Part shown: positions 52,901 to 60,888 of the stretch, piece after piece
Numbering within the stretch: position 1 is the stretch's first letter
Layout of the letters: each line of letters begins with the position of its first letter
NCBI GenBank assembly: GCA_022822325.1
Contig: JAJEBW010000036.1
Coordinates: 62,001-126,000 of the forward strand
Source: Gemmatimonadota bacterium
Lineage (GTDB): Bacteria; Gemmatimonadota; Gemmatimonadetes; Longimicrobiales; Gaopeijiaceae
Reading direction: 5' to 3'
Length of the DNA stretch: 64,000 nucleotides
The notes under the pieces: generated by a model
Told to the model about the DNA's origin: nothing
What the model saw: only the letters and a program-made list of their open reading frames with translations
The model's database searches: none
Made by a program: the position numbers and the translations under genes

Positions 52901-52933
52901 AGGTTGGCGGCGTCGCTCGCCCTGCAGTTCTAG
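49919..52933 (+). CDS. SusC/RagA-family TonB-linked outer-membrane protein
   Basis: 1004 residues with a strong AAGGAGGACGCC site. A signal peptide ending LPAALEAQ is followed by a carboxypeptidase-regulatory domain (SIRGEVVDAITQRPIAGAQV), then the plug: STVQQLLTARTPGLTLTANS, VVYVDGVRM, IESIETIKGPAASTLYGADA and GGVIQIITKKG. The remaining 750 residues are barrel strands, and the chain ends RRLAASLALQF with terminal Phe, as expected for outer-membrane assembly. It imports an oligomer together with the SusD protein encoded 16 bp downstream. No glycosidase or peptidase is adjacent, so the ligand is not clear. Confidence 0.95.
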   Translation: MERRTGQKPRWGGIVALAALALALPAALEAQTGSIRGEVVDAITQRPIAGAQVEIVNSRLGGLTTTAGQYLVLNVPVGEHEVRIQYIGFATATQTVSVTSGQAATANFELAQAALQLDQIVVTGTAQETEARSVGNTVSTIDAAAIAEIAPISTVQQLLTARTPGLTLTANSGQAGSSSKLRIRGAGSLAAGLAPVVYVDGVRMKSGTQGGLDVGWGGAQGTDALDFLNPNDIESIETIKGPAASTLYGADAAGGVIQIITKKGRAGSGLVWNASFEMGYNEWALDTPTNYWRCTSSNIANPSVYPGCAGVAENTVLMDDPVKRHPMALRQNEGGPESYADLSTFNLSARGGGEAFNYYLSFETGGEEGVYYNNFRNRTSGRANFGFTPTERFSTTVNVGYARTHVQMPFANNSSNSILRNGFRGRPGSSAPWEEGFRGFGPNLSNQYDNQTEAERTTIGMTVNYQPWDWFTNRLTLGMDKQDRVNSEVYEIDTTGAQPWGSLAANGRVQRELPVDHYWTLDYAGTMSTDVTADIGSSLSFGMQLVREQYSSHYVEGQGFVANNLNLIGTAATTLASQGFVEQTSLGVYFQEQLAWRDRLYGQVAVRVDDNSAFGSDFSLVVYPKASISYIISDEDFFDLPYLDELKLRTAWGQAGKAPDPFTADRAYAPDVTVVGDAAVNQLSTASYGNPDLKAETGSELEIGFDASFLNGRAALEATYYNQRTTDALIQVPDPPSSGFSGSHFVNIGEIANSGFEFLLTGSPIYSRNLAWDATLSLYTNSNELVSFGGALDEIAFGAFAQVHKHIEGYPLGGYWYVDVQRDGSGNPVLNASGGAIVDYDNEVYLGPQLPTREIAFSNTVTLLGNLRIFAQMDYKGGNYQWCAICSIRNRIDRNSWEVNNPDASPAEVAVWRSRQTKTHLFPADLIKLREVALSYTLPTQMSTAFRADRATLTVSGRNLWMWTKYGGTADPEVTFYSTREFNELDYASTPMSRRLAASLALQF

Positions 52934-52948
52934 GAGAGGAGGAACAAG

Positions 52949-54364
52949 ATGATCTCTCGACCCGGCAAGACTCGACACAACCACAATCGACACAACCACA
53001 ATCGGACAGCGACACCTGGCGCGACCGGCAAGGCGCTGCGAATCGTCGGCGCGCTTGCGTTGCTCGCGGCCATTCCGGCCTGCGACACCCTCGACGAGCT
53101 CCTGGTGGCGAACAACCCCGAGCGAATCTCGGAGGACGCCCTCAACGACGAGTTGCTGGTCGATGTGCTGACCAACAGCGTGATCGGCGAGTTCTCCGGA
53201 ATGTACGACGACCCGTACATCTGGCGGGGAAGCATGTTCACCGACGAACAGATCACCGGCATCAACTGGGAATCGACCGCACGGCTCAGCCAGCGTCTGG
53301 TTCGCTACGACGAGGGCGATCCCGACTACATGTTCTCGGCGACCAGCGCCGCGCGCGCCATGGCGGACAGCGTCGCGGGGAGGTTCCGCACCCTGCTCGA
53401 CAATCCCACCGCCGACGATCGGATGGCCACCGCGCTGATCTACGCCGGCTATTCCCACATTGTGATGGGCGACGTCATGTGCGAAGCCGTCTTCGATGTG
53501 GGCGAATCCATCGTCTCGCAGGCGCAGATCTACGAGCGTGGGCTGTCGCGCCTTGAAGAGGGAATGCAGGTGGCGGCGGCCGCAGGACGCGGTGATCTGG
53601 TGAATCTGGCGCGCGTCGGGTTGGCCCGTTCCCACCTCAACCTGGGCAACCACAGCCAGGTCGTTCAGTATGCGTCCGAGGTCCCCGAGGACTTCGTGCA
53701 CTGGGTGGAATACGAGCAAACCTCCGACGGCGGCACCGATCTGGTGCTCTGGGGCAGGATCAATGGCGGGAATCACTCGCTGGGCGTGCACCCGAACTTC
53801 CTGAATGGCGAGTTCGGCACACAGGACATCGTGGCGAGCCAAACCGATCCGCGGGTCCAGCACACGACAAGCTGGTCGCTGGGCCACAACCGGCTCACGC
53901 GGCTCTACAAGCCGTACCAGTCGCTTCCCTACAGCGGCTTCAATGGCGAAGCGATCGCCGATGGCGGGACGCCGCCCTTCTACGACCGCGGCACCGATAT
54001 CAGTATGGCTTCGGGGCTGGAGGCGCTTCACCACCTCTACGAAGCGGCGGGCCCGAGTGGAATGGGTCCGGCGGGGTCCACGCTCGACTTCGTGAATGCG
54101 CGGCGAGCCTTCGGCAACCAGGATCCGGTCGATCTTTCCGGCGCGGCGCTGATGGCCGAACTGCGCGAACAGCGCGGACGCGATCTGTACATGGGCGGCT
54201 TCCGGCTGGGCGATCTGCGCCGCTGGCGGAACCAGGGCGCGGGGGATTTCTTCCCCTCCGGGACCCACCCGACCACCGAGTGGGGATCATATGGCGACGC
54301 GACCTGCTTCCCGCTCCCGCTCGAGGAGTATGAAGGCAATCCCAACCTGACCAAGCCCTCCTGA
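52949..54364 (+). CDS. SusD/RagB-family surface lipoprotein
   Basis: 471 residues. A long N-terminus with a duplicated RHNHN (from a 15-bp tandem repeat near 52975-53005) leads to the lipobox ALLAAIPAC. The helical TPR-like SusD body contains SGMYDDPYIWRGSMFTDEQI, ATALIYAGYSHIVMGDVMC, LARVGLARSHLNLGNHSQVV, and the C-terminal family motif LREQRGRDLYMGGFRLGDLR ending FPLPLEEYEGNPNL. SusD covers the SusC channel and binds substrate. The 15-bp intergenic distance and order are typical of SusCD pairs. A third gene for a small lipoprotein follows 20 bp later. Confidence 0.93.
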   Translation: MISRPGKTRHNHNRHNHNRTATPGATGKALRIVGALALLAAIPACDTLDELLVANNPERISEDALNDELLVDVLTNSVIGEFSGMYDDPYIWRGSMFTDEQITGINWESTARLSQRLVRYDEGDPDYMFSATSAARAMADSVAGRFRTLLDNPTADDRMATALIYAGYSHIVMGDVMCEAVFDVGESIVSQAQIYERGLSRLEEGMQVAAAAGRGDLVNLARVGLARSHLNLGNHSQVVQYASEVPEDFVHWVEYEQTSDGGTDLVLWGRINGGNHSLGVHPNFLNGEFGTQDIVASQTDPRVQHTTSWSLGHNRLTRLYKPYQSLPYSGFNGEAIADGGTPPFYDRGTDISMASGLEALHHLYEAAGPSGMGPAGSTLDFVNARRAFGNQDPVDLSGAALMAELREQRGRDLYMGGFRLGDLRRWRNQGAGDFFPSGTHPTTEWGSYGDATCFPLPLEEYEGNPNLTKPS

Positions 54365-54384
54365 CGCTGGACAGCGAAGACGGC

Positions 54385-54900
54385 GTGACCACGCGTTCAG
54401 GCAATGGGGGTGCGGCGGCCGGCAAGGTCGTCGCGCCCCCTCGCGTCTTCACGGCTGCGGGGCCGGCGCGCCCGTCTTTGACCCTGGGGATTGCGCGGAT
54501 GGCGGGGGTGACGGCGATCGCGGCGGCGGTTGCCTCCTGCGGCCTCCTCGACGACGACCAGGCGCTCCCGGAGGTTGCCCGGGTGGAGATTGCGGGCACG
54601 GCGCCGGTGCCGCTCGAGGTGATCGTTTCGGACGACTTTGTGCGGGTGAACGACTTCAACCAGGGCATTCGCTACACCACCCTGACGAGCGCCGACACCC
54701 TGCTTGTGCAGCCGGACTTCGTGCGCGACTACGACATCAGCGTCACGCGCCGCTTCCTGGTGCGGGTGGCCAATCACGCGGCGGAGGCGGCTTCGATCAC
54801 TCTCGTGGTCAGCTTTGACGGCGTGGAGGAATACCGGCAGGGAGCGACGCTCGCGGAGGGTGGATCGCTCGAGTTCAGCGAGGTCTTCTTCGGAACCTGA
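54385..54900 (+). CDS. small lipoprotein of the SusCD operon, unknown
   Basis: 171 residues from GTG 54385; the later ATG 54499 would leave only a very short signal. A lipobox occurs in TAIAAAVASC, followed by acidic GLLDDD as a surface-export-like patch. The mature domain is beta-rich: VARVEIAGTAPVPLEVIVSD, FLVRVANHAAEAASITLVVS, ending in SLEFSEVFFGT. I do not recognise the family; by position it could play the role of SusE/SusF-type accessory binding proteins. The 3' end overlaps the end of the convergent PepSY gene by 26 bp. Confidence 0.7.
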   Translation: MTTRSGNGGAAAGKVVAPPRVFTAAGPARPSLTLGIARMAGVTAIAAAVASCGLLDDDQALPEVARVEIAGTAPVPLEVIVSDDFVRVNDFNQGIRYTTLTSADTLLVQPDFVRDYDISVTRRFLVRVANHAAEAASITLVVSFDGVEEYRQGATLAEGGSLEFSEVFFGT

Positions 54901-56278
54901 GTCTTCGGGACCTGAGTCCCACGAAGCGAACCGCGCGCCGCGCCGCCAGCGACAGACCGGTCCACACCATGAGCGCGGCCGCCGCCGAAAAGAGTCCCGC
55001 CAGCACCCCGCCCCACCACCCCCAGTACTCGCCGGTATGCGCGTACCGGAGAAACTGCTGTCCTCGCCGACCCGGTGTCTCGTCGGCAAAGGTCCGCCAC
55101 CCCCGCACGGCCGCGTTCCGCGCATCGATCGTCAGGTGGCCGGTCCGGTGCGGCTGTCCCTCCGCGCCGCCGCGCACCTCGACCCGCACCACCTCGTCGC
55201 GCGGTCGCGGCAGCGTCAGCACGAGCGTCTTCCACCCCGGCGCCCATGACATTGCCGTGGCGAGCACGCCGGAAAGCTGCGCGCCGCCCCGCTCCTCGCC
55301 GACAACCCCGGCCGCCTCCGGCCACCCCCCGCCCCCCACACCCCTTCCCACCACCGGATTCACCCGGTCGCCCACGCCCGGATAGGAGGTCGCGATCCCC
55401 GTCGCGACGATGATCGCAAGGGGCGCCGCCGACCAGATTCCCACCACCTGGTGCCAATCGAGATCCCGCAGCGCGCCCCGCGTCCCCCGCCGCAACCGCA
55501 GCGCCCGGCCCAGCGAGCTGCGCGACGGCGCCCGCGGCCACCACAGCACCGGTCCGGTCAGAAGCAGCGCCAGAAGCGCCAGGTTGGCCGCGCCGGTCAC
55601 CGCGCGGGCCCGCCGCACCGATCCACCCGAAACATTGAACCAGCGATGCCAGCCCTCGACCGCCTCGAAGAAGCGCTCCGCACGGCCCGGGCCCACGGCG
55701 AGAACGGCGCCCGTCCAGGGATCGAGGTCGGCGTGGCGACCGCGTCCCGCGAAGACGCGCACCGGGGCCCGGGGATCGGACCGATAGCGCAGGGAGGTGG
55801 CCGTGAAGGGGGTTCCGCCGTTGACTGCCGCCGCGTCTCCGTCTCCCGAGAGCGCGCCCTCCGCCGCCGCCACGATCTCGGCGGGGGTCAGCCGCGCCGC
55901 CCGGTCGTCCGCTTCCGGCTGCGGCAGGGCGCCTTCCACGGTCAAAGCGCCTTCCCCAACCCAGGTCCCTCCCCCAACCAAAGCGTCCCTCTCGACCAGA
56001 GCCCCGGCCTCAGCCAGGGCCCCGGCCTCGACCGCAGTCCCTTCCTCCACCAAATCCGCGAAGTGCCGACGCTCAGCCAACGCCAGCACCGGAGCCCGAA
56101 GCGAGAGCAGCGCGCCGGTGAGAGACATCATCAGAATGACCGCGGCGGCCCCGACAGCCACCGAGAGATGAATCCGGAAAACGACCCGCCGGATCACGAC
56201 GGCCGCATCCCGCCGGATACCGCCCCCGCCCGGCTCCGCGTCAAACCGCTTGGCGACATCCCGCCCCGACAACCCCAT
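54875..56278 (-). CDS. PepSY-associated membrane protein (iron-regulated type)
   Basis: 467 residues. Membrane helices occur at about 28-52 (VFRIHLSVAVGAAAVILMMS), 230-250 (ANLALLALLLTGPVLWW), about 275-298 (WHQVVGIWSAAPLAIIVATG) and near the end (GGVLAGLFSAAAALMVWTGL). The family signature HRWFNVSG and LDWHQVVGIW place it in the PepSY_TM/PiuB group of membrane proteins usually linked to iron or siderophore handling, possibly ferric reductases; histidines in the helices would bind heme. A repetitive insertion of about 35 residues (GALAEAGALVERDALVGGG) lies between helix 1 and the first PepSY-like domain. It is downstream of the HhH lipoprotein by 65 bp, in the same direction, and so probably under the same Fur-like box. 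Confidence 0.87.
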   Translation of the reverse strand: MGLSGRDVAKRFDAEPGGGGIRRDAAVVIRRVVFRIHLSVAVGAAAVILMMSLTGALLSLRAPVLALAERRHFADLVEEGTAVEAGALAEAGALVERDALVGGGTWVGEGALTVEGALPQPEADDRAARLTPAEIVAAAEGALSGDGDAAAVNGGTPFTATSLRYRSDPRAPVRVFAGRGRHADLDPWTGAVLAVGPGRAERFFEAVEGWHRWFNVSGGSVRRARAVTGAANLALLALLLTGPVLWWPRAPSRSSLGRALRLRRGTRGALRDLDWHQVVGIWSAAPLAIIVATGIATSYPGVGDRVNPVVGRGVGGGGWPEAAGVVGEERGGAQLSGVLATAMSWAPGWKTLVLTLPRPRDEVVRVEVRGGAEGQPHRTGHLTIDARNAAVRGWRTFADETPGRRGQQFLRYAHTGEYWGWWGGVLAGLFSAAAALMVWTGLSLAARRAVRFVGLRSRRLRFRRRPR

Positions 56279-56343
56279 CCGCCACGGCCACTCTCCGGGC
56301 CCGGCGTCACCCGCTTCAGCCCTCCGACCCGGCTCGGCGCCAC

Positions 56344-57063
56344 TCAGTTCAGCGTCACGTACCGCTCGAAGCGCGCGACCTCGTTCTCGTCCACATACTT
56401 CCCGATCTCGCGCCGAAACTGCTCCAGATCGGCATAGGGCCGGTACTCCTCGAACTCGTGCGCCATTCGGTCGGTCATTCCCGGCACCGCCATGATCTCG
56501 TCGCGCGTCGCGGCGTTCAGATCGATCGGCACAAAGACGTATCCCGCCAGCCGCTCGACCTCGGCCTCGTCGACGTACTTCCCGATCTCGCGCCGAAACT
56601 CGGCCATGTCCTCGTAGGGCCGGTATTCCTCGAACTCGTGCGCCATCCGGTCGCCGACCCCGGGGATCAGCAGGATCTCGTCGTTCGTCACGTCGTTCAG
56701 ATTGATCGGCAGCCAGAGCGACTCATAGGCCGCCAGCGCCGCCTCCTCGCCGACCGCGCCCGCCAACGCCCCGTGCAGATCAGCCGCGCGCAGCCAGGGC
56801 CGGCCTTCGACCACCGCATTCACGGCATCGTCGCTCATTCCCGCCAGCGCCATCAGCTCCTCCGCAGAGGCCAGATTGGGGTTGACGAGGGTCGCCGAGG
56901 GAGTATCGGCGCCGCCCGCGTCCGTCGTGGCGACGACCTCCGCGGCTTCCGGCTCGGATTCGGGCGCGTCGGCGCCGCCACCGCAACCGGAGACGAGCAG
57001 TGGGATCAGGACGACGGCGAGGGCTGCGGATGGGTTGACGGGGATGCATTTCATGCTGAACAT
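56344..57063 (-). CDS. helix-hairpin-helix lipoprotein with duplicated domain
   Basis: 239 residues; AGGAGAATCCC precedes ATG 57063. Lipobox LLVSGC (Cys27) is followed by an acidic linker (PESEPEAAEVV). Three ComEA-like helix-hairpin-helix units follow: NPNLASAEELMALAGMSDDA (61-80), then two nearly identical 60-residue blocks at 119-178 and 179-239, sharing DRMAHEFEEYRPY and FRREIGKYVDE. ComEA-type HhH domains bind DNA, but in this duplicated exported form the ligand is uncertain. It starts an operon with the PepSY protein and has a Fur-like box upstream, so a role in iron or heme handling is also possible. Confidence 0.82.
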   Translation of the reverse strand: MFSMKCIPVNPSAALAVVLIPLLVSGCGGGADAPESEPEAAEVVATTDAGGADTPSATLVNPNLASAEELMALAGMSDDAVNAVVEGRPWLRAADLHGALAGAVGEEAALAAYESLWLPINLNDVTNDEILLIPGVGDRMAHEFEEYRPYEDMAEFRREIGKYVDEAEVERLAGYVFVPIDLNAATRDEIMAVPGMTDRMAHEFEEYRPYADLEQFRREIGKYVDENEVARFERYVTLN

Positions 57064-57080
57064 GGGATTCTCCTGTGTCG

Positions 57081-57101
57081 TGGAAATGAGACTCATTCTC
57101 A
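57081..57101 (-). promoter_or_regulatory. Fur-box-like palindrome upstream of the HhH/PepSY operon
   Basis: On the minus strand TGAGAATGAGTCTCATTTCCA contains the exact dyad AATGAG-T-CTCATT with outer TG/CA matches. It fits the 7-1-7 Fur pattern (TGAnAATnAnnnTnATTnTCA) closely. It lies 18-38 bases before ATG 57063. The downstream gene for a PepSY iron-regulated membrane protein supports iron control. Confidence 0.65.
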
Positions 57102-57319
57102 AACGCCTGGATCTGCGCATCGGATAGTACATGCTGCGGAGTTCCGGTCAAGCGCGCAACCGGATTTCCCGCCATCCGCCACCCGCCGCTACACTTCCCC
57201 GTCCCGCCGTTCTCCAGAGAAACGCGCCGCGCAGGAGCAACGGGCGGCTTTTCGCCAACAAACGCCGCAGCGCGGGTGTCTTGACTGGGAACCCAGCCTT
57301 CCGACCAACGAGCAAGCGA

Positions 57320-59635
57320 ATGACACGAAGACTCATCCCGGCGCCGGGCCCCTCCGCACCGACGCCGTTCCAATTTGCCGCTGCGACGGCCCTCGTCGCC
57401 CTTGCCTCCACCGGCGCCGACGCCCAGTCCGGCAACGGCGCCAACGGCAATGTCCCCGTCCTCGAGGCCGCCGCCCTTCCCCCCGCCGCCAACATCGATC
57501 TCGACGGCCGCCTGATCGAGGAGATCTGGCGCACCGCGGTCCCGATCACCGACTTCACCCAGCAGGAACCGGTCGAGGGCGGCACCCCCTCCGAAGAGAC
57601 CGAGATCCGCGTGGTCTTCGACGCGGACAACCTCTATATCGGCGCGGTCTTCTACGGCGATCCCGCCCACATTCTCGCCTACCAGCGCCAGCGCGACGCC
57701 AGCCTCGGCACCGACGACCGCTTCATGTGGATCCTGGACACCTTCCAGGACGGGCGCACCGGGTACTTCTTCGAGATCAATCCCGCCGGGCTGATGGGCG
57801 ACGGGTTGCTGACGGGGGGCGGCGGCGGAGGCGGCGGGTTCGGGCGCGGCGGCGGCAAGGCGTGGGACGGAATCTGGGAAGCGCGCACCGCCGAACGCGA
57901 CGACGGCTGGTCGGCCGAGATCCGCATTCCCTTTCGAACGCTGAACTTCAACCCCGAACTGGATAGCTGGGGAATCAACTTTCAGCGCACCATTCGCCAC
58001 CGCAACGAAGAGATTCTCTGGCGCGGGTACCGCCGCAACGAGGGCCTCTTTCGACCGATCAACGCCGGACGGCTGACGGGGCTCGGGAATCTCTCGCAGG
58101 GGCTCGGGCTGGAGGCGAGGCCGTCGGGGGTCACGACCTGGAAGAACGTTCCCGGCAACGCCGACCCGACCACCTTCCCCAGCGACATCAGCCTGGATGT
58201 GAACTACAGCGTCACCTCGAGTCTGCGCGCGTCGGCGAGCGTCAACACCGACTTCGCCGAGGTCGAGAGCGATCAGCGGCGCGTCAACCTCACCCGCTTT
58301 CCGCAGCGCTTCCCCGAACGGCGCGACTTCTTCCTGGAAGGCTCGGGGGTCTTCTCCTTCGCGCCCCGCAGCGGCCCCTCGCCCTTCTTCTCGCGGCGCA
58401 TCGGTCTCCGCTCCGGCCAGCAAATCCCCATTCGGTACGGCACCCGCCTCACCGGACAGGCGGGCCGCTACGAGTTGGGATTCTACCAGGTCGGCACTGC
58501 CGAGCACGCCTTTTTCGACGAGAGCTCGCTGACCGATCTGAGCGTGCCGAGCGAGATCTTCACCGTGGCCCGCGCCAAGCGCACGATCTTCGAGCAGTCC
58601 ACCATCGGAGCGATCTACACGCGGCGCTCAAGCGCTGCGGGCGCGGATGGCATCGCGACGCCCGACGGCCACACCATGGGGATCGACGCCCAACTCAACA
58701 CGCGCCACTTCCTTGGCGACAAGCGGCTCGAGATGGAGGCCTTCGTCGTCTGGAACTCCAACCCCGATCCGGCGATCGACCGCTCCCTCAACGATCTCAC
58801 CGCGCGCGGGCTGCGCCTCAACTATCCCAACGACATCTGGACCGCGCACATCTCCTACCGCGAGTTCGGCGGCGACTACCGTCCCTCGCTCGGATTCGTC
58901 ACCCGCAACGGCTTTCGGCGCGTCGAACCCCGCATCGGTTGGGCGCCCCGCCCCGCGAGCGTCGGCTGGATCCGGCAGCTGGACTTCTCCGTCCAGTTTC
59001 GCAATCTGACCAACCTCTACAGCGGCGTCCTGGAGGAGCGCGAGTGGCGCTTCAACCTCTTCGGAATCGACTTCGAGAGCGGCGACAACATCGAAATCCA
59101 GGCCACCCGCACCCGGGAATTCCTCGACTACAGCTACGAGGTCAGCGACGGAATCGACATCCTGGCGGGCGACTACACCACCGTCAATTGGCAGCTTCAG
59201 GCGCGCACCACCGGCCGGCGCCGCATCTCGGGCTTCGGACAGCTCAGCCGCGGGGGCTTCTGGGACGGCGACCGCACCCGCTTCGGCGCCCGCATCTCCT
59301 TCCGTCCCAACCCGGGCGTGAGCCTGTCCACCAACTTCGAGCACAACAGCGTCACCCTGCCGCGCGGCGACTTCACCGCCGACGTGTACGAGATCGAGGG
59401 ACAGTGGAACGCCAACCAGTGGATCAGCGTGACCAACCAGCTCCGCTACGACAACGACAGCGACATCGTCGGCCTCTTCGCCCGGCTGCGCTGGATCGTC
59501 AAGCCCGGCAACGACATCTTCCTCGTCTACACCCACAACTGGCGCAACCTCGGGCTCGACATCCTCGACGACCGCGATCTGATCACCCTCTCGCGCGGCG
59601 GCGCCGTCAAGGCCAACTACACCTACCGCTTCTAA
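57320..59635 (+). CDS. DUF5916 protein with CBM9-like N-terminal domain (second copy)
   Basis: 771 residues from ATG 57320. Signal peptide AAATALVALASTGADAQ. N-terminal CBM9-like domain: ANIDLDGRLIEEIWRTAVPI, EIRVVFDADNLYIGAVFYGD, FFEINPAGLMGDGLL with a Gly-rich loop after it, and DGWSAEIRIPFRTLNF. DUF5916 hallmarks: VNTDFAEVESDQRRVNLTRF and FPERRDFFLEGSGVF. The C-terminal beta-rich part ends KANYTYRF, again with terminal Phe. It is a divergent paralogue of 22480-24687 (same architecture, clearly different sequence). The function is unknown; an outer-membrane location is likely. It stands alone upstream of the tRNA gene. Confidence 0.9.
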   Translation: MTRRLIPAPGPSAPTPFQFAAATALVALASTGADAQSGNGANGNVPVLEAAALPPAANIDLDGRLIEEIWRTAVPITDFTQQEPVEGGTPSEETEIRVVFDADNLYIGAVFYGDPAHILAYQRQRDASLGTDDRFMWILDTFQDGRTGYFFEINPAGLMGDGLLTGGGGGGGGFGRGGGKAWDGIWEARTAERDDGWSAEIRIPFRTLNFNPELDSWGINFQRTIRHRNEEILWRGYRRNEGLFRPINAGRLTGLGNLSQGLGLEARPSGVTTWKNVPGNADPTTFPSDISLDVNYSVTSSLRASASVNTDFAEVESDQRRVNLTRFPQRFPERRDFFLEGSGVFSFAPRSGPSPFFSRRIGLRSGQQIPIRYGTRLTGQAGRYELGFYQVGTAEHAFFDESSLTDLSVPSEIFTVARAKRTIFEQSTIGAIYTRRSSAAGADGIATPDGHTMGIDAQLNTRHFLGDKRLEMEAFVVWNSNPDPAIDRSLNDLTARGLRLNYPNDIWTAHISYREFGGDYRPSLGFVTRNGFRRVEPRIGWAPRPASVGWIRQLDFSVQFRNLTNLYSGVLEEREWRFNLFGIDFESGDNIEIQATRTREFLDYSYEVSDGIDILAGDYTTVNWQLQARTTGRRRISGFGQLSRGGFWDGDRTRFGARISFRPNPGVSLSTNFEHNSVTLPRGDFTADVYEIEGQWNANQWISVTNQLRYDNDSDIVGLFARLRWIVKPGNDIFLVYTHNWRNLGLDILDDRDLITLSRGGAVKANYTYRF

Positions 59636-59736
59636 CCGCCGGACAGGCCGAACCGCACGACGCAACGGACGAACCACAGGCTGCGGGCAACGTCTTTCAC
59701 GCGACGGCCAGCGTCGCCCGGCCAGCGAAATGCGAA

Positions 59737-59797
59737 GGGGTTGCGCGCGCGCCATCGTCGCCCGGCCAGCGCCCGGGCCGGCCCGCGCAGGGGCCGG
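59737..59797 (-). repeat. interspersed hairpin repeat, copy 2 (inverted)
   Basis: The hairpin CCGGCCC-loop-GGGCCGG lies at 59778-59797 and the block GGGGTTGCGCGCGCG at 59737-59751, so the element is in reverse orientation to copies 1, 3 and 4. Flanking TCTTTCCGGCC/GGCCGGAAAGAG also matches copies 3 and 4. It sits between the DUF5916 stop and the tRNA. Confidence 0.6.
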
Positions 59798-59881
59798 AAA
59801 GAGCCGTCCAGGCCGCGGCGCCCGGGAGAGTGTCGCGCAGGGCGGTCGCGGGCATCGGGCAAATGGATCCGGCCCGCGAAG

Positions 59882-59954
59882 TGGAGCCAACCGGGATCGA
59901 ACCGGTGACCTCTGGCTTGCAAAGCCAGCGCTCTCCCAGCTGAGCTATGGCCCC
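59882..59954 (-). tRNA. tRNA-Ala (anticodon UGC)
   Basis: The minus strand folds into a complete 73-nt cloverleaf: acceptor GGGGCCA/TGGCTCC, D arm GCTCAGCTGGGAGAGC, anticodon stem CTGGC/GCCAG with loop TTTGCAA (anticodon TGC), and T arm ACCGG-TTCGATC-CCGGT. The third acceptor pair is G3-U70, the alanine identity element. The discriminator is A. No CCA is encoded. tRNA genes are common integration sites; the unusual 60215-63653 region begins about 260 bp away. Confidence 0.97.
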
Positions 59955-60214
59955 ATGGGGGTCGGCCCTGGGCCGACGTCCGCGCACCCAAGATAGCCCG
60001 CGTCGCCCGTGGCCGGAAGCCGTGCGGCAACGCAGGCGGATTGGCTCGTGCCCGTTCTCGGTCGGTCGGGCGCTGGGCGCTCTCTTGCGGGTGCTGACCA
60101 GCGCATTGCGCGATTCCCTCGCAATCACCACGCTACCGGCCAAACCGCTTATAACCACGGCCCCGGTGATCGCTACTACGGCCGCCGGGTTGATGGAAGC
60201 TGCTCCGGGAGATT

Positions 60215-60886
60215 TCATCGCGGGAGGTCCGATTCCGATTCGATGCGGAACCGCGCGGCACACCACAATCTGCCGTTCAGTTCAGGGATCCAACCCTCTG
60301 GAACGAGGTCGGTCCCGCGGTGCATCTTCGGCGCTTTCTTCGTTGTCTCTGTCCAAAGGAGCATTCCACACGTATGCCGCCACGGCTGCGAGACACCCGA
60401 GAATGACAACGGGCACGAGGACGGGCCAAAGCCCAATCGCTCGACGACTTCCGTCATCTCAAGTTCCATCGACCACTCGTCAAGTAGATCAAGATAGGAT
60501 TGCGCTTGAGCTGCGGGGCCGCCACCAGATGCCGCGGCACCCGGTTCAATGGATTCTGTGCGCCTGCAGGCGATCAGATCAATCCCTCTGGTATAGGCCT
60601 CAAAGCAGAATCCACCGGCTATTCCGATTGCCCCCATTGCTATCCTCTTCCACGTTCGTACACGCTGGCCAGCGATGATCTTGGCGGCGCCACGGGCTGC
60701 CCTGTAGGTCTTGACTGCGCCACGCCAAACACCCACAGCGTAACCGGCCGGAGTGGCAGAGGCCGCACACCCGGCCAGGGTAAGCAGGAAGGCCGTATTC
60801 TCCCCCTCGCACCCGGTGGCGACCGCTCTCGTCAAAGGACCGCGTACGAAACATTCGGTCGGCCACGCGGTAAGTGGAAGGTCCAT
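60215..60886 (-). CDS. hypothetical two-helix protein behind leader cassette A
   Basis: 223 residues from ATG 60886 (a TTG at 60892 would overlap the preceding stop by 4 bp). Two hydrophobic Gly/Ala-rich segments, AFLLTLAGCAASATPAGYAV and KRIAMGAIGIAGGFCFEAY, are separated by a basic stretch (TYRAARGAAKIIAGQRVRTW). The second half is soluble, with LDLLDEWSMELEMTEVVERL and several cysteines (SCPLS, HTCGM, LWCAARF). No family was recognised. The pair of short Gly-rich helices with a basic loop recalls bacteriocin-like or holin-like peptides, but the long C-terminus argues against a simple assignment. GC content looks lower than in core genes. Confidence 0.45.
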   Translation of the reverse strand: MDLPLTAWPTECFVRGPLTRAVATGCEGENTAFLLTLAGCAASATPAGYAVGVWRGAVKTYRAARGAAKIIAGQRVRTWKRIAMGAIGIAGGFCFEAYTRGIDLIACRRTESIEPGAAASGGGPAAQAQSYLDLLDEWSMELEMTEVVERLGFGPSSCPLSFSGVSQPWRHTCGMLLWTETTKKAPKMHRGTDLVPEGWIPELNGRLWCAARFRIESESDLPR

Positions 60887-60888
60887 GC

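Noticed and set aside
49811-54268. Very long open frame antisense to SusC and SusD
   Set aside because: It mirrors the GC-rich third positions of two unmistakable genes on the other strand; its translation shows no domain.
60118-60141. A 22-base match to the propeller gene (near 61950)
   Set aside because: CTCGCAATCACCACGCTACCGG occurs in both places, but no surrounding similarity was found, so I could not call it a gene fragment.
59697-60218. Small membrane ORF overlapping the tRNA
   Set aside because: It starts with a tempting ATGA overlap and a hydrophobic segment, but it reads through tRNA-Ala, giving the well-known spurious peptide AIAQLGERWLCKPEVTG. It is probably non-coding or badly decayed.
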